The position numbers and the translations under genes were made by a program. The notes under the pieces were generated by a model. That model ran no database searches. It saw only the letters and a program-made list of their open reading frames with translations, and was not told the DNA's origin. From Stenotrophomonas indicatrix (GTDB lineage: Bacteria; Pseudomonadota; Gammaproteobacteria; Xanthomonadales; Xanthomonadaceae), in contig CP168152.1 of assembly GCA_041545745.1 (NCBI GenBank), forward strand, positions 4,214,001 to 4,278,000: a stretch of DNA of 64,000 nt, written 5' to 3'. Shown one piece after another: positions 19,913 to 29,231 of the stretch. The stretch's first letter is position 1; the number at the start of each line of letters is the position of its first letter.

Positions 19913-20533
19913 TCAGGTGACCGGACCCTCGCCCTGCGCCTTCTTCGGCCAGTACCCGTGGCTGCGGGGCCGCTTGCGCGGCCGCTCGTGGCCGGCGGCA
20001 TGGCCTGGCATCCAGGCCTCGGCAGCGCTCTTGGGCATGGCACTGATGCCGTGCCCCGCCACTCCCTGGGCCAAGGGCGCCAGATGTCGCAGGGCGCGCG
20101 CATAGACGCCACGCTTGAACACCACCACATGCTCCACCGGATACCAGAAGTCGACCCAGCGCCAATGATCGAACTCGGGCGAGTCGGTATGGTCCAGGCT
20201 GACGTGGGCCTCGTCACCGGTCAGGCGCAGCAGGAACCAGACCTGCTTCTGGCCGATGCAGACCTGGCGTTCATTGCGGCGGATGGCACGCGCCGGCAGC
20301 TTGTAGCGCAGCCAACCCGGTGTCGCCCCGAGCACTTCAACGTGCTCCGGCAACAGCCCGGTCTCTTCCTGCAGTTCACGATACATGGCCTCGACAGGCG
20401 TCTCGTCGGTGTTCATGCCACCCTGCGGGAACTGCCAGCCATCCCGGCGCACACGTCGTGCCCAGAACACCTGTCCGTCCTGCCGCATCAGCACGATGCC
20501 GACGTTCGGTCGATAGCCGTCCGGATCGATCAC
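19913..20533 (-). CDS. rppH: RNA pyrophosphohydrolase RppH
   Basis: 206 residues from a GTG at 20533 with AGGAG eight bases upstream. Converts 5'-triphosphate mRNA ends to monophosphate, starting RNase E decay. It opens with the family signature [15 protein letters not shown]. The Nudix box is [20 protein letters not shown] (about residues 38-57), followed by the conserved [17 protein letters not shown] segment. The tail beyond about residue 165 is long and basic ([17 protein letters not shown]), longer than E. coli RppH (176 aa), a feature common in xanthomonads that may help RNA binding. Confidence 0.93.
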   Translation of the reverse strand: MIDPDGYRPNVGIVLMRQDGQVFWARRVRRDGWQFPQGGMNTDETPVEAMYRELQEETGLLPEHVEVLGATPGWLRYKLPARAIRRNERQVCIGQKQVWFLLRLTGDEAHVSLDHTDSPEFDHWRWVDFWYPVEHVVVFKRGVYARALRHLAPLAQGVAGHGISAMPKSAAEAWMPGHAAGHERPRKRPRSHGYWPKKAQGEGPVT

Positions 20534-20611
20534 GATGCGGACTCCTAAGAAAATCTACTGGTTGGGACTATCCCATGCCGTCTGTCGGGCCACAAGCACG
20601 ATACAAAGGTG

Positions 20612-20640
20612 TTGACAGTCCTTGTACACATCAGCAGAAT
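20612..20640 (+). promoter_or_regulatory. Sigma70-type promoter for the tRNA pair
   Basis: TTGACA (20612-20617), a 17-base spacer and CAGAAT (20635-20640), ending 14 bases before tRNA-Met. It is one of the best -35 matches in the window, as expected for a stable RNA promoter. Confidence 0.7.
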
Positions 20641-20654
20641 AGCGGGCTCACCAA

Positions 20655-20731
20655 GGCTATGTAGCTCAGCCGGTTAGAGCACAGCACTCATAATGCTGGG
20701 GTCGGTGGTTCGAGTCCACCCATAGCCACCA
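20655..20731 (+). tRNA. tRNA-Met (CAT), elongator type
   Basis: 77 bases with encoded CCA. The acceptor stem GGCTATG/CATAGCC pairs fully, the D-loop carries AGCCGGTTAGAGC, the anticodon loop is CTCATAA, and the T-arm contains GGTTCGAGTCC. The sequence resembles E. coli elongator tRNA-Met (G1:C72 pair), not initiator, and it lacks the features of the tRNA-Ile2 that also has CAT. Confidence 0.95.
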
Positions 20732-20783
20732 CGTTGAAGTTGTTTTTCAATGTGAAAAGTGAGAAAATAGTTACACGTTACAT

Positions 20784-20857
20784 TGCCCCTTAGCCAAGCG
20801 GTAAGGCACCTGACTCTGACTCAGGCATCGGTGGTTCGAATCCATCAGGGGCAGCCA
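20784..20857 (+). tRNA. tRNA-Gln (CTG)
   Basis: 74 bases ending GCCA. The acceptor stem TGCCCCT/AGGGGCA pairs fully; the anticodon stem CCTGA/TCAGG encloses the loop CTCTGAC, giving anticodon CTG; the T-arm has GGTTCGAATCC. Follows tRNA-Met by 52 bases and probably shares its transcript. Confidence 0.94.
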
Positions 20858-20867
20858 AATTAAATGC

Positions 20868-20897
20868 AAAAGGCCAGATCGAAAGATCTGGCCTTTT
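20868..20897 (+). terminator. Terminator of the tRNA operon
   Basis: AGGCCAGATC-GAAA-GATCTGGCCT stem with flanking A-run and TTTT; 11 bases after tRNA-Gln. Confidence 0.9.
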
Positions 20898-20958
20898 GCG
20901 TTTAATCTGGTCACGCATTCCACGCCCCACCTTCGCCCGCCGCGCGCACCTGGAACAG

Positions 20959-20986
20959 GTAGTGCCGGCCGCTGGCCGGCAACCTC
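20959..20986. repeat. GTAGTGCCGGCC-type REP
   Basis: GTAGTGCCGGCCGCTGGCCG hairpin continuing to CAACCTC, between the tRNA and rpsI terminators; same family as copies at 25866, 38943 and 49635. Confidence 0.85.
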
Positions 20987-21007
20987 GAAATGCACACCGC
21001 CAGAACG

Positions 21008-21036
21008 ACAAAAGCCCGGCCGAAGCCGGGCTTTTG
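21008..21036 (-). terminator. Terminator of rplM-rpsI
   Basis: AAAAGCCCGGC-CGAA-GCCGGGCTTTT palindrome with T-run on either strand, about 50 bases after the rpsI stop. A second smaller hairpin (GGGCTCC..GGAGCCC, 21051-21068) lies between. Confidence 0.88.
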
Positions 21037-21084
21037 CGTTTCCAACCAGCGGGCTCCCGAAGGAGCCCAACCAGGCGCAGCAGA

Positions 21085-21477
21085 TCAGCGCTTGGAGAAC
21101 TGGGTGGCGCGGCGGGCCTTGTGCAGACCGACCTTCTTACGTTCGACTTCGCGGGCGTCGCGGGTCATGAAGCCAGCCTTGCGCAGCTCGGACTTCAGGG
21201 TTTCGTCGTACTCGACCAGAGCACGGGCGATGCCCAGACGGATCGCACCGGCCTGGCCGGTGGTGCCGCCGCCAGCGGCGGTGACCAGGATGTCGAAGCT
21301 CTCGGTGTTCTTGGTCAGCTCGAGCGGCTGGCGCACGATCATGCGAGCGGTCTCACGGCCGAAGAACTCGTCCAGCGGACGACCATTGACGGTGATGTTG
21401 CCCGAACCCTTGCGCAGGAACACGCGAGCGGTGGAGGACTTGCGGCGGCCAGTGCCGTAGTTTTGAGTGATAGCCAT
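21085..21477 (-). CDS. rpsI: 30S ribosomal protein S9
   Basis: 130 residues, exact family length. Begins [20 protein letters not shown] and ends in the S9 hallmark [17 protein letters not shown], whose tail reaches the ribosomal P site. Two bases separate it from rplM, the conserved rplM-rpsI operon. It ends at a strong terminator. Confidence 0.98.
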   Translation of the reverse strand: MAITQNYGTGRRKSSTARVFLRKGSGNITVNGRPLDEFFGRETARMIVRQPLELTKNTESFDILVTAAGGGTTGQAGAIRLGIARALVEYDETLKSELRKAGFMTRDAREVERKKVGLHKARRATQFSKR

Positions 21478-21479
21478 GA

Positions 21480-21908
21480 TTAGATATCCAGAACCTGCGG
21501 CTGCTGTGCGGCGTGCGGATGCTCAGTGCCGGCGTAGACCTTGAGCTTGCGGTACATCTGGCGACCCAGCGTGCCCTTCGGCAGCATGCCCTTGACGGCG
21601 GTCTCGATCACGCGCTCCGGGTGGCGCTCAAGCGCCTGGGCGAGGGATTCGGTCTTCAGGTTGCCGATGTAACCGGTGAAACGGTGATACATCTTGTCCT
21701 GCAGCTTCTTGCCGGTGACGACAATCTTTTCTGCATTGATGACGACCAGGTAGTCGCCGGTATCAACGTGCGGGGTGTAGACCGGCTTGTGCTTGCCACG
21801 CAGACGGCGGGCCAGCTCGGTGCAGAGACGGCCCAGGGTCTTGCCCTCGGCGTCGACGAGGTACCAGTCGCGCTGGACGGTCTCGTTCTTGGCAGTGAAA
21901 GTGCTCAT
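21480..21908 (-). CDS. rplM: 50S ribosomal protein L13
   Basis: 142 residues, the usual length. Contains [20 protein letters not shown] at the N-terminus, the [17 protein letters not shown] core and [20 protein letters not shown] near the C-terminus. L13 is an early 23S rRNA assembly protein. It is first in the operon with rpsI. Confidence 0.98.
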   Translation of the reverse strand: MSTFTAKNETVQRDWYLVDAEGKTLGRLCTELARRLRGKHKPVYTPHVDTGDYLVVINAEKIVVTGKKLQDKMYHRFTGYIGNLKTESLAQALERHPERVIETAVKGMLPKGTLGRQMYRKLKVYAGTEHPHAAQQPQVLDI

Positions 21909-21998
21909 GAAGAACTCTTGGTTAGGTCGGGCTCATTGCGGCGAAGGACTCGCCGGAACTCTGCCACGCGTTGTGAAAGGTGGAGCGTAAGGGGCGGC

Positions 21999-22027
21999 AT
22001 TGTACGCAGCTTGGCTGGCGGGTGCAA
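21999..22027 (-). promoter_or_regulatory. Promoter of rplM-rpsI
   Basis: On the minus strand TTGCAC (22027-22022), 17 bases, TACAAT (22004-21999), about 90 bases upstream of the rplM ATG. The leader between holds no obvious gene. Confidence 0.65.
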
Positions 22028-22105
22028 GCCGGCTTCCGCCCCGGGTTGGCAGGGGGCCGGGGCCGGGCGAGAATCAGGGCCTCCCCCGCTCCACGCCGTG
22101 CCGCC

Positions 22106-22750
22106 ATGACCGTGCTTCGCCAGACCACCCCGCTGGACCATCTGCTGACCGAGGCGCAGCGCGCTCTGGACACGGTGTTCGGCAACCCGCCGGCCAGCCG
22201 CCCTTATCCGGCCATGGACACCGGCGAGCCGGGCATGGACAGCGCGCAGCGTCGCCACGCGGCCGGGCTGATGCGGATCAACCATGTCGGCGAGGTCTGC
22301 GCCCAGGGCCTGTATTTCGGCCAGGCCGCAGTGGCGCGCGATCCGGCGACCCGCGAACATCTGCTGGAGGCGGCCCAGGAAGAGACCGATCACCTGGCGT
22401 GGTGCGCCACCCGCCTGGGCGAGTTGGACAGCCGCCCGAGCCTGTTCAATCCGCTCTGGTACGCCGGCAGCTACACCATCGGCACCCTGGCCGGGCTGCG
22501 TGGCGATGGCTGGAACCTGGGTTTCGTGGTCGAGACCGAGCGCCAGGTGGAAGCCCATCTGGACGAACACCTGGTCGACCTGCCGGCCGGCGACCTGCGC
22601 AGCCGCGCGGTCATCCGGGTGATGAAGGAAGACGAGGCCCGGCATGCCGAACATGCCGAACAGGCCGGCGCACGCCGCCTGCCGTTCCCGATTCCCGGCG
22701 CGATGGCGCTGGCCTCCAGGGTGATGAAGACCATTGCCTACCGCATTTGA
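22106..22750 (+). CDS. coq7: Demethoxyubiquinone hydroxylase Coq7
   Basis: 214-residue di-iron monooxygenase for the C6 hydroxylation of ubiquinone synthesis. The start at 22106 ([14 protein letters not shown]) is chosen because upstream translation is low-complexity Arg/Gly sequence. Ligand motifs are visible: Glu in [15 protein letters not shown] (about 60-74), EETDH near residue 94, and EDEARHAEH near residue 180, giving the EX..EXXH pairs. The gene is divergent from rplM and the 197-base gap contains the rplM promoter. Confidence 0.94.
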   Translation: MTVLRQTTPLDHLLTEAQRALDTVFGNPPASRPYPAMDTGEPGMDSAQRRHAAGLMRINHVGEVCAQGLYFGQAAVARDPATREHLLEAAQEETDHLAWCATRLGELDSRPSLFNPLWYAGSYTIGTLAGLRGDGWNLGFVVETERQVEAHLDEHLVDLPAGDLRSRAVIRVMKEDEARHAEHAEQAGARRLPFPIPGAMALASRVMKTIAYRI

Positions 22751-22755
22751 GGGGG

Positions 22756-22820
22756 AGCCCCCACCAACGGTGTGGGCCTACCAGATCACACGGTGGGGCC
22801 CGACCGTTGGTCGGGCCACC
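22756..22820. repeat. Two REP-like palindromes
   Basis: CCCACCAACGGTGTGGG with CTAC tag (22761-22782), then GGCCCGACCGTTGGTCGGGCC-like stem (22797-22817), in the gap between convergent coq7 and the SMR gene. Confidence 0.75.
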
Positions 22821-22822
22821 TT

Positions 22823-23143
22823 TCAGTTGGGCGACACCAGCTTCAGGCCGATCACACCGGCCACGATCAGGCCCACGCAGGCCAGGCGTGCCGGCGAGGC
22901 GCTGTCGTTGAACAGATAGATGCCCAGCACCGTCACGCCCATGGCGCCGATGCCAGTCCAGATCGCATAAGCCGTGCCGACCGGAATGTTCTTCATCGCC
23001 TGGCTCATCAGGTACAGGCTGATCAGCGCCGACACCACCGTCAGGGCGGTCGGCACGGGTTTGCTGAAACCTTCGGAGTACTTCATTCCAAGGGCGAATC
23101 CGATCTCGAACAGACCGGCCAGCAGCAGATAGATCCAGGGCAT
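22823..23143 (-). CDS. SMR family exporter, SugE/Gdx type
   Basis: 106 residues with four transmembrane helices. The essential Glu13 in AGLFEIGFALGMKYSEGF is present, and the pattern YAIWTGIGAMGV (about 59-70) and SPARLACVGLIVAGVIGLKL match E. coli SugE/Gdx more closely than EmrE. Gdx proteins form dual-topology dimers exporting guanidinium in exchange for protons; some SMR members export quaternary ammonium compounds. The ATG at 23143 has AAGGAG upstream. The leader shows no guanidine riboswitch that I can recognise. Confidence 0.85.
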   Translation of the reverse strand: MPWIYLLLAGLFEIGFALGMKYSEGFSKPVPTALTVVSALISLYLMSQAMKNIPVGTAYAIWTGIGAMGVTVLGIYLFNDSASPARLACVGLIVAGVIGLKLVSPN

Positions 23144-23164
23144 GGGTGGGGGCTCCTTACCTTT

Positions 23165-23206
23165 TTGAGAAAAACGAAACGGCCCGGTGTTTTCACACCG
23201 GGCCGT
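23165..23206 (-). terminator. Terminator between speD and the SMR gene
   Basis: On the minus strand, ACGGCCCGGTGT-GAAA-ACACCGGGCCGT followed by TTCGTTTTT. It ends about 22 bases before the SMR start codon, so it should isolate the SMR gene from speD, or could act as a leader attenuator. Confidence 0.8.
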
Positions 23207-23308
23207 AGGTCGGTACATCGCCGTGGAACTGAAGATTGCGCCAAGCGCAGGCTCCACGGGGCGGGGCGTCCCGCCTGGGTGGCGATGCCTGACGGCATCG
23301 CGCTTGGG

Positions 23309-24103
23309 TCACTCAGCCAGGTTGCGCCCGTGGAACAGCTCTTCGATCTCACGACGCAGCAGCGCTTCGATCTTCATGCGTTCCTTGAACGAGATGTTCT
23401 TGGCCTTCTCCTCGAACAGGTACTGGTCCAGGTCGAAGTCCTTCAGGTGCATCTTCGTGTGGAAGATGTTCTCCTGGTAGACGTTGACGTCGAACATCTC
23501 GTAACGCGACTTGATGTTCTTGGCCAGGAAGTTCTGGATCGAGTTGATCTTGTGATCGATGTAGTGCTTCTTGCCCTTCACATCACGCGTGAAGCCACGG
23601 ACACGGTAGTCCATGATCACGATGTCCGATTCCAGGCTCTCGATCAGGTAGTTCAGTGCCTTCAACGGCGAAATGACGCCGCAGGTAGCCACGTCGATGT
23701 CGGCGCGGAAGGTGGCAATGCCTTCCTGCGGGTGCGTTTCCGGATAGGTGTGCACGGTGATGTGCGACTTGTCCATGTGCGCGACCACGGCATCGGAAAT
23801 CAACTCCTTGCCGGCCTGCTTCTTGTCGATCACCGGCTCTTCGGAGATCAGGATCGTCACCGAGGCACCCTGCGGATCGTAATCCTGGCGCGCCACGTTG
23901 AGGATGTTGGCGCCGATGATCTCAGCGACATCGGTCAAGATTTGAGTAAGCCTGTCGGCGTTGTACTCTTCATCGATGTATTCAATGTAACGCTGACGCT
24001 CCTCTTCGGTGCGCGCGTAACACACGTCATAGATGTTGAAGCTCAGCGCCTTGGTGAGGTTGTTGAAACCCTGCAACCTCAGGCGAGGCAACGGCTTGAC
24101 CAC
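23309..24103 (-). CDS. speD: Adenosylmethionine decarboxylase proenzyme
   Basis: 264 residues from a GTG at 24103 with AGGAA upstream; same length as E. coli SpeD. Supplies decarboxylated SAM for spermidine synthesis. The proenzyme self-cleaves before Ser113 in [17 protein letters not shown] to create the pyruvoyl cofactor. Other conserved blocks are [39 protein letters not shown] and [15 protein letters not shown]. It is divergent from clp. No speE is adjacent. Confidence 0.96.
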   Translation of the reverse strand: MVKPLPRLRLQGFNNLTKALSFNIYDVCYARTEEERQRYIEYIDEEYNADRLTQILTDVAEIIGANILNVARQDYDPQGASVTILISEEPVIDKKQAGKELISDAVVAHMDKSHITVHTYPETHPQEGIATFRADIDVATCGVISPLKALNYLIESLESDIVIMDYRVRGFTRDVKGKKHYIDHKINSIQNFLAKNIKSRYEMFDVNVYQENIFHTKMHLKDFDLDQYLFEEKAKNISFKERMKIEALLRREIEELFHGRNLAE

Positions 24104-24253
24104 GGCGGTCGATTCCTGTGTAAGAAGGGAAAGGGGGAATTATGCGGCATAAGTGTCTCCAGGGGGAACGTGAAGACGCTCAGGTTCTGGCACACTGTTT
24201 GCCCTTAACAATTGCGCTGGTTAAGCTCCGCTATCGACCCCGTGAATCCGTTC

Positions 24254-24943
24254 ATGCGCAGAGGGAGCGCCCCTATCGTGTCAACCGTGCGCCTAGCTAG
24301 CAGCCCATTGGCCTTGGACATCGCAACAATCGACCGCTTCCTGGCACACAGCCACAGGCGGCGCTATCCCACCCGTACCGACGTCTTCCGACCCGGTGAC
24401 CCGGCCGGCACCCTGTATTACGTCATCAGCGGCTCGGTTTCGATCATGGCCGAGGAGGAAGAGGACCGTGAACTGGTGCTGGGCTATTTCGGCGCCGGTG
24501 AGTTCGTCGGCGAGATGGGCCTGTTCGTGGAGTCGGACCGCCGTGAGGTGATCCTGCGCACCCGCACGGCCTGTGAGCTGGCCGAAATCAGCTACGAGCG
24601 CCTGCATCAGCTGTTCCTCGGCCCGCTGTCAGCCGATGCCCCGCGCCTGCTGTACGCGCTGGGCCAGCAGATCTCAAAGCGCCTGCTGGACACCAGCCGC
24701 AAGGCCAGCCGTCTGGCATTCCTGGATGTCACCGACCGCATCGTGCGCACCCTGCACGATCTGGCGCAGGAGCCGGAGTCGATGACGCACCCGCAGGGCA
24801 GCCAACTGCGCGTCTCACGCCAGGAACTGGCCCGTCTGGTCGGTTGCTCGCGCGAAATGGCCGGCCGGGTGTTGAAGAAGCTGCAGACCGACGGCCTGCT
24901 GCACGCCCGCGGCAAGACCGTGGTGCTGTACGGCACCCGTTGA
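24254..24943 (+). CDS. clp: CRP-family global regulator Clp
   Basis: 229 residues from the ATG at 24254; GTG at 24278, which has a better GGGAG, is an alternative and would shorten it by eight residues. The cNMP-binding beta-roll (about 25-140) includes the xanthomonad block FLAHSHRRRYPTRTDVFRPG and GEFVGEMGLF. The C-terminal HTH_CRP has RVSRQELARLVGCSREMAGR (about 186-205). It is very close to Xanthomonas Clp, a virulence and exopolysaccharide regulator whose DNA binding is relieved or blocked by c-di-GMP rather than needing cAMP. In this window the REC-GGDEF-EAL protein may act in the same second-messenger network; that link is inference. Confidence 0.93.
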   Translation: MRRGSAPIVSTVRLASSPLALDIATIDRFLAHSHRRRYPTRTDVFRPGDPAGTLYYVISGSVSIMAEEEEDRELVLGYFGAGEFVGEMGLFVESDRREVILRTRTACELAEISYERLHQLFLGPLSADAPRLLYALGQQISKRLLDTSRKASRLAFLDVTDRIVRTLHDLAQEPESMTHPQGSQLRVSRQELARLVGCSREMAGRVLKKLQTDGLLHARGKTVVLYGTR

Positions 24944-24954
24944 TCGACAGATGT

Positions 24955-25020
24955 CCGCCGGGCATGGCCCGGCGCTACCCCAAGGCCTCCACCACGGTAG
25001 CGCCGGGCCATGCCCGGCGG
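24955..25020. repeat. Inverted pair of GCCGGGCATGGCCCGGC REPs
   Basis: CGCCGGGCATGGCCCGGCG with CTAC tag (24955-24979) and its mirror starting GGTAGCGCCGGGCCATGCCC (24996-25020), spaced 16 bases, can fold as one long stem. Confidence 0.85.
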
Positions 25021-25082
25021 ATCGTCGTACGTGCGACACACCATCGCATGTCGCGCACACCCGCATCCGCTAGGCTCGATCC

Positions 25083-25844
25083 ATGGAGCTGAGCAGCGAA
25101 TTCTGGTGGTTCATCCTCATCGGCCTCGGCGCCCAGCTGGTCGATGGCGCGCTGGGCATGGCATTCGGGCTGGTTTCTTCATCGGTGCTGCTCAGCATGG
25201 GCCTGCCTCCCGCACAGGTCAGCGCCAGCGTGCATACCGCTGAAGTGTTCACCACCGGGGCCTCCGGTGTGTCGCATCTGGTCGCCGGCAATGTCGACAG
25301 GCGACTGTTCTTCCGCCTCGCCCTGCCCGGCGCGCTGGGCGGCGCACTCGGCGCGTACGTGCTGACACAGGTCCCTGGCGACCTGATCCGCCCACTGATC
25401 TACCTGTACCTGCTGGTGCTGGCCATCATCATCCTGGCCCGCGCGGCGGGCCGCTGGATGCCCAAGGGCGAGATCCGGCGGGTACCGGTGCTGGGCTTCT
25501 TCGCCGGCCTGCTCGATGCCAGTGGCGGTGGCGGCTGGGGCCCGGTGGCCACCTCCACCCTGCTCGCCCGCGGCGGTCAGGCGCGGACCACGATCGGCAC
25601 GGTAAACGCTGCGGAGTTCGTGGTCACGCTGACGGTGTCAGCGACCTTCCTGCTGTCGATGGGAATGCAGCACCTGCAGATCGTCGCCGGCCTGCTGATC
25701 GGCGGCATGATGGCCGCGCCGGTGGCGGCGGTGCTGGTGAAGCGGGTGAAGGAACGCTGGGTACTGGTCGCGGTGGGCGTGCTGGTGCTGGGCATCAGTC
25801 TGTTCCAGGTGGGCCATGCGCTGTTCGGGTACCTGTACCGCTGA
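25083..25844 (+). CDS. TSUP family (TauE/SafE) membrane transporter
   Basis: 253 residues, 7-8 transmembrane helices in two repeats. The first repeat has GAQLVDGALGMAFGLVSSSV (about 17-36), and the second FAGLLDASGGGGWGPVATS (about 140-158); these duplicated Gly-rich motifs define the sulfite/organosulfonate exporter TauE/SafE family. The substrate is unknown; no sulfur genes adjoin it. REPs flank both sides. Confidence 0.88.
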   Translation: MELSSEFWWFILIGLGAQLVDGALGMAFGLVSSSVLLSMGLPPAQVSASVHTAEVFTTGASGVSHLVAGNVDRRLFFRLALPGALGGALGAYVLTQVPGDLIRPLIYLYLLVLAIIILARAAGRWMPKGEIRRVPVLGFFAGLLDASGGGGWGPVATSTLLARGGQARTTIGTVNAAEFVVTLTVSATFLLSMGMQHLQIVAGLLIGGMMAAPVAAVLVKRVKERWVLVAVGVLVLGISLFQVGHALFGYLYR

Positions 25845-25865
25845 CCGCTCGCCGGGCGGGATCCG

Positions 25866-25942
25866 GTAGTGCCGGCCGCTGGCCGGCAACCTCATGGCCT
25901 GCGGAAACGCGTGCAAGGTTGCCGGCCAGCGGCCGGCACTAC
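25866..25942. repeat. Inverted pair of GTAGTGCCGGCC REPs
   Basis: GTAGTGCCGGCCGCTGGCCG..CAACCTC (25866-25893) and its mirror ending CGGCCGGCACTAC (25915-25942); a two-REP mosaic (BIME-like). Confidence 0.88.
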
Positions 25943-25977
25943 CGGGTCCTTGCCCGGCAGACCCGTCATCGTGCGAT

Positions 25978-26008
25978 GGGGTCAGAGCCCCTGCGGGGAT
26001 CTGACCCC
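25978..26008. repeat. GGGGTCAGA palindrome
   Basis: GGGGTCAGA..TCTGACCCC with an inner CCCC..GGGG pair, next to the HAD gene stop. May act as its terminator or as a different REP class. Confidence 0.65.
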
Positions 26009-26011
26009 GGA

Positions 26012-26728
26012 CTATGCCTTGTCGCCACCGCGGTCCACGCAGCCCCAGTTGAGGATGCGGGTGCCCGCCGGCAGCACGCGGCGGAAGAATTCCACCTTGG
26101 CCGGCTTCGGGTTGACCACCACCGGCGCTTTCGCCGCCAGCAGCAGCGGCAGGTCGGCGGTGCTGTCCGAATAGGCGATATCGATATCGCCGTAGCCGCG
26201 CTCGCGCAGCATGCGCATCTTCTCTTCGTTGTGGCAGTGGCGGGTCGGCCCTACCCCGCCCAGCCGCGGCCCCACTTCGGTACCGATCACCGGCACGTCC
26301 TGGTGGGCGACGAAGGCCAGGATCGCGCGGGCAAGTTCCGGCGGTGCGCCGGTGGCCACCACCACGCGATCGCCCTTGGCACGGTGCGCGGCGAATACGT
26401 CCAGCGCCTGCGGCAGCAGCTTGGCGCGCATCTGCGCTTCATTGCGCAGCACGTAGGCATCGATCACCTTGTTGAACTCGCGCGCGCGATGCAGGCCGAA
26501 GCTGCCGATCCAGACATAGATCGAGATACCGGCACGGCGGGTCGGCAGCATCGCCACCATCGGCCCGGCAATCGGGGTGACCAGCAGCGCCGCCAGCATC
26601 CGCAGCGGGTTGCGCTTGATCAGCGAGGCGAACAAGTGGGTACCCGAATCGCCGTCATACAGGGTGTGGTCGAAGTCGAAGACCACCAGCGGCGCATCCT
26701 CGCGCGGCATTGGATAGTACGTTTTCAT
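26012..26728 (-). CDS. HAD-IB family hydrolase/phosphatase
   Basis: 238 residues starting [20 protein letters not shown] at 26728. HAD motif I is [14 protein letters not shown] (Asp nucleophile and Asp+2, about 16-29), motif II is [10 protein letters not shown] near 127, and motif III/IV is [11 protein letters not shown] near 188. The size and motifs are like the SerB-related HAD-IB phosphatases. Its ATG overlaps the trpC stop by four bases (ATGA), so it is translated from the trp transcript. The substrate is unknown; a phosphoserine or glycerolphosphate-like compound is possible. Confidence 0.85.
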   Translation of the reverse strand: MKTYYPMPREDAPLVVFDFDHTLYDGDSGTHLFASLIKRNPLRMLAALLVTPIAGPMVAMLPTRRAGISIYVWIGSFGLHRAREFNKVIDAYVLRNEAQMRAKLLPQALDVFAAHRAKGDRVVVATGAPPELARAILAFVAHQDVPVIGTEVGPRLGGVGPTRHCHNEEKMRMLRERGYGDIDIAYSDSTADLPLLLAAKAPVVVNPKPAKVEFFRRVLPAGTRILNWGCVDRGGDKA

Positions 26729-27519
26729 GCTGCGAAGAATAGCTGACGCAGACCCTCGCCCGGCTCTTCCACGCGCATGAAGGCCTCGCCGACCAGGAAC
26801 GAGTGGATGCCGGCATCGCGCATCAAGGCCACATCCTGCGGGCCGAGAATGCCACTCTCGGTGACCAGCAGGCGGTCGCGCGGCACGGCCAGGCGCATGT
26901 CCAGCGTGGTCTGCAGCGACACCTCGAAGGTGCGCAGATTGCGGTTGTTGATGCCGATCATCGGCGCCGGCACCTGCAGCGCACGCTCCAGCTCGTCGAT
27001 GTCGTGCACTTCCACCAGCACGTCCATGTCCAGCGACATCGCCAGCTCGGACAGCGTGGCCAGCTGCGTATCGTCCAGCGCGGCGACGATCAGCAGGATG
27101 CAGTCGGCGCCGAGTACGCGCGCCTCGTACACCTGGTAGGCGTCGATCACGAAGTCCTTGCGCAGCACCGGCAGCGTGCACGCTTCGCGGGCCTGCTGCA
27201 GGTAGGCGTCCGCACCCTGGAAGAAGTCGACGTCGGTCAGCACCGACAGGCAGCTGGCGCCGCCGAACTCGTAGCTGACCGCGATGTCGGCCGGGCGGAA
27301 GTCGGGGCGGATCACGCCCTTGGACGGGCTGGCCTTCTTCACTTCGGCAATCACCGCTGGATCGCCATTGGCCACGGAGGCCTGCAGCGCGCGCACGAAG
27401 CCGCGCACCGGTGGCGCATCGGCCAGCGCCGCCTGCAGCTCCTCTAGCGGGCGCTGGGCGCGGCGCTGGGCTACTTCTTCGGCCTTGCGGGCCAGGATCG
27501 TCTGCAGGATATCGCTCAT
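26725..27519 (-). CDS. trpC: Indole-3-glycerol phosphate synthase
   Basis: 264 residues, monofunctional (no fused TrpF). Start at 27519 ([16 protein letters not shown]). TIM-barrel enzyme converting CdRP to indole-3-glycerol phosphate. Visible signatures: [17 protein letters not shown] (catalytic Lys, about 59-75), [16 protein letters not shown] (about 119-134), [12 protein letters not shown] and VTESGI, with [11 protein letters not shown] near the end. Part of the minus-strand trp cluster, 74 bases after trpD. Confidence 0.97.
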   Translation of the reverse strand: MSDILQTILARKAEEVAQRRAQRPLEELQAALADAPPVRGFVRALQASVANGDPAVIAEVKKASPSKGVIRPDFRPADIAVSYEFGGASCLSVLTDVDFFQGADAYLQQAREACTLPVLRKDFVIDAYQVYEARVLGADCILLIVAALDDTQLATLSELAMSLDMDVLVEVHDIDELERALQVPAPMIGINNRNLRTFEVSLQTTLDMRLAVPRDRLLVTESGILGPQDVALMRDAGIHSFLVGEAFMRVEEPGEGLRQLFFAA

Positions 27520-27593
27520 CGTCGTCGGGTCGGTGCTGGGGCGGTGAGGACGACCATTATCGGCCATCGGGTAGGTCAGGCTGAACCGCGTGC

Positions 27594-28625
27594 TCAGGCA
27601 ACCAGCGCGCGGGTGGTATCGACATACTGCTGCAGGCGGGCACGGGCGCTGCCATCGGCGATGACCGCGCGGGCGCGGGCCAGGCCATCGCCGATATCGC
27701 TGGCCACGCCGGCCACATACAGCGCTGCGCCCGCATTCAGGGCCACGATGTCCAGCGCCGGGCCCGGCTCGTTGTCGAGCACCGCGCGCAGCATGGCGAT
27801 GGACTGCTCAGGGCCATCCACGCGCAGGTTGCGGCTGGCCGACATGGCGATGCCGAAATCTTCCGGGTGGATCTCGTACTCGCGCACCTTGCCGTCGCGC
27901 AGTTCACCCACCAGGGTGCCGGCACCCAGCGAGATCTCGTCCATGTTGTCGCGGCCCCACACCACCATCGCGCGCTCGGCGCCCAGTTCGCGCAGCACGC
28001 GCGCCTGGATGCCCACCAGATCGGGGTGGAACACGCCCATCAGCACCGACGGCGCATTGGCCGGGTTGGTCAGCGGACCCAGGATGTTGAAGATGGTGCG
28101 CACGCCCATCTCGCGACGTACTGGCGCCACCACCTTCATCGACGGATGGTGGATCGGCGCGAACATGAAGCCGATGCCGGTCTGTTCGATCGCTGCGGCC
28201 ACCTGCGCAGGCTGCAGTTCGATCGCCGCGCCCAGCGCTTCGACCGCATCGGCGCTGCCGGACTTGGACGACACGCTGCGGTTGCCATGCTTGGCCACGC
28301 GCGCGCCGGCGGCAGCGGCAACGAACATCGCGCAGGTGGAGATGTTGAAGGTATGCGAACCATCGCCACCGGTGCCGACGATATCGACCAGGTGGGTGGT
28401 ATCGGCGACCGGTACGGCCAGCGCGAATTCGCGCATCACCGTTGCCGCGGCGGCGATCTCGTCGATGGTTTCCTTCTTCACGCGCAGGCCGGTGAGGATG
28501 GCGGCGGTCATCATCGGCGAGACGTCACCGCGCATGATCTGCCGCATCAGGTCGACCATTTCGTCGAAGAAGATCTCGCGATGCTCGATGGTGCGTTGCA
28601 GGGCTTCCTGGGGGGAGAAGCTCAT
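27594..28625 (-). CDS. trpD: Anthranilate phosphoribosyltransferase
   Basis: 343 residues starting [18 protein letters not shown] at 28625, with AGGAG upstream. Transfers phosphoribosyl from PRPP to anthranilate. The glycine-rich PRPP site [18 protein letters not shown] (about 80-97) and [21 protein letters not shown] (about 110-130, quoted as [15 protein letters not shown]) are intact, followed by [11 protein letters not shown]. It is not fused to trpG, unlike the enterobacterial arrangement. 16-base gap from trpG. Confidence 0.97.
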   Translation of the reverse strand: MSFSPQEALQRTIEHREIFFDEMVDLMRQIMRGDVSPMMTAAILTGLRVKKETIDEIAAAATVMREFALAVPVADTTHLVDIVGTGGDGSHTFNISTCAMFVAAAAGARVAKHGNRSVSSKSGSADAVEALGAAIELQPAQVAAAIEQTGIGFMFAPIHHPSMKVVAPVRREMGVRTIFNILGPLTNPANAPSVLMGVFHPDLVGIQARVLRELGAERAMVVWGRDNMDEISLGAGTLVGELRDGKVREYEIHPEDFGIAMSASRNLRVDGPEQSIAMLRAVLDNEPGPALDIVALNAGAALYVAGVASDIGDGLARARAVIADGSARARLQQYVDTTRALVA

Positions 28626-28641
28626 CGGAATACTCCTTGGA

Positions 28642-29229
28642 TCAGGCAGCCGGGCGCTGTAGGAAATTGCGCAGCAGCGCGTGACCATGCTCGGTGAGGA
28701 TCGATTCGGGGTGGAACTGCACGCCCTCGACCGGGAACTGGCGGTGGCGCAGGCCCATGATCTCTTCGATCGAGCCATCTTCGTTCTCGGTCCATGCAGT
28801 CACTTCCAGCGCGTCGGGCAGGCTGTTCTTGTCCACCACCAGCGAGTGGTAGCGGGTGGCCTGGTAGCCATCCGGGAGGCCGGCGAACACGCCCTTGCCT
28901 TCGTGCCGGATCGGCGAGGTCTTGCCGTGCATGATGTTGCCGGCACGGATGACCGTACCGCCGTAGACCTGGCCGATACCCTGGTGGCCCAGGCACACGC
29001 CGAGGATCGGCGTGGTCGGGCCAAGGCGCTGGATCAGCTCCAGCGACACGCCCGCTTCGTTGGGCGTGCACGGGCCGGGTGAGATGACGATGCGTTCGGG
29101 TTTCTGCGCGGCGATCTCGTCCACGCTCATCGCATCGTTGCGCACCACCTTCACTTCAGCACCCAGCGTCTGCAGGTACTGCACGAGGTTGTAGGTGAAG
29201 CTGTCGTAGTTGTCGATCATCCACAACAT
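28642..29229 (-). CDS. trpG: Anthranilate synthase component II (glutamine amidotransferase)
   Basis: 195 residues, starting [20 protein letters not shown]. Class I amidotransferase releasing ammonia for TrpE. The catalytic Cys is in [15 protein letters not shown] (about 78-92) and the His-Glu pair in [13 protein letters not shown] near the C-terminus. May also serve p-aminobenzoate synthesis, as PabA-like bifunctional TrpG proteins do. The SIMPL gene ends two bases upstream, giving trpE-SIMPL-trpG order. Confidence 0.95.
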   Translation of the reverse strand: MLWMIDNYDSFTYNLVQYLQTLGAEVKVVRNDAMSVDEIAAQKPERIVISPGPCTPNEAGVSLELIQRLGPTTPILGVCLGHQGIGQVYGGTVIRAGNIMHGKTSPIRHEGKGVFAGLPDGYQATRYHSLVVDKNSLPDALEVTAWTENEDGSIEEIMGLRHRQFPVEGVQFHPESILTEHGHALLRNFLQRPAA

Positions 29230-29231
29230 GG

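Noticed and set aside
20655..20731. tRNA-Ile2 (CAT, lysidine-modified)
   Set aside because: The body follows elongator tRNA-Met, with the G1:C72 pair and matching D- and T-arms.
23144..23308. Guanidine riboswitch before the Gdx-type SMR gene
   Set aside because: No ykkC, mini-ykkC (paired ACGR loops) or type III core could be found; the hairpin present is a plain terminator after speD.
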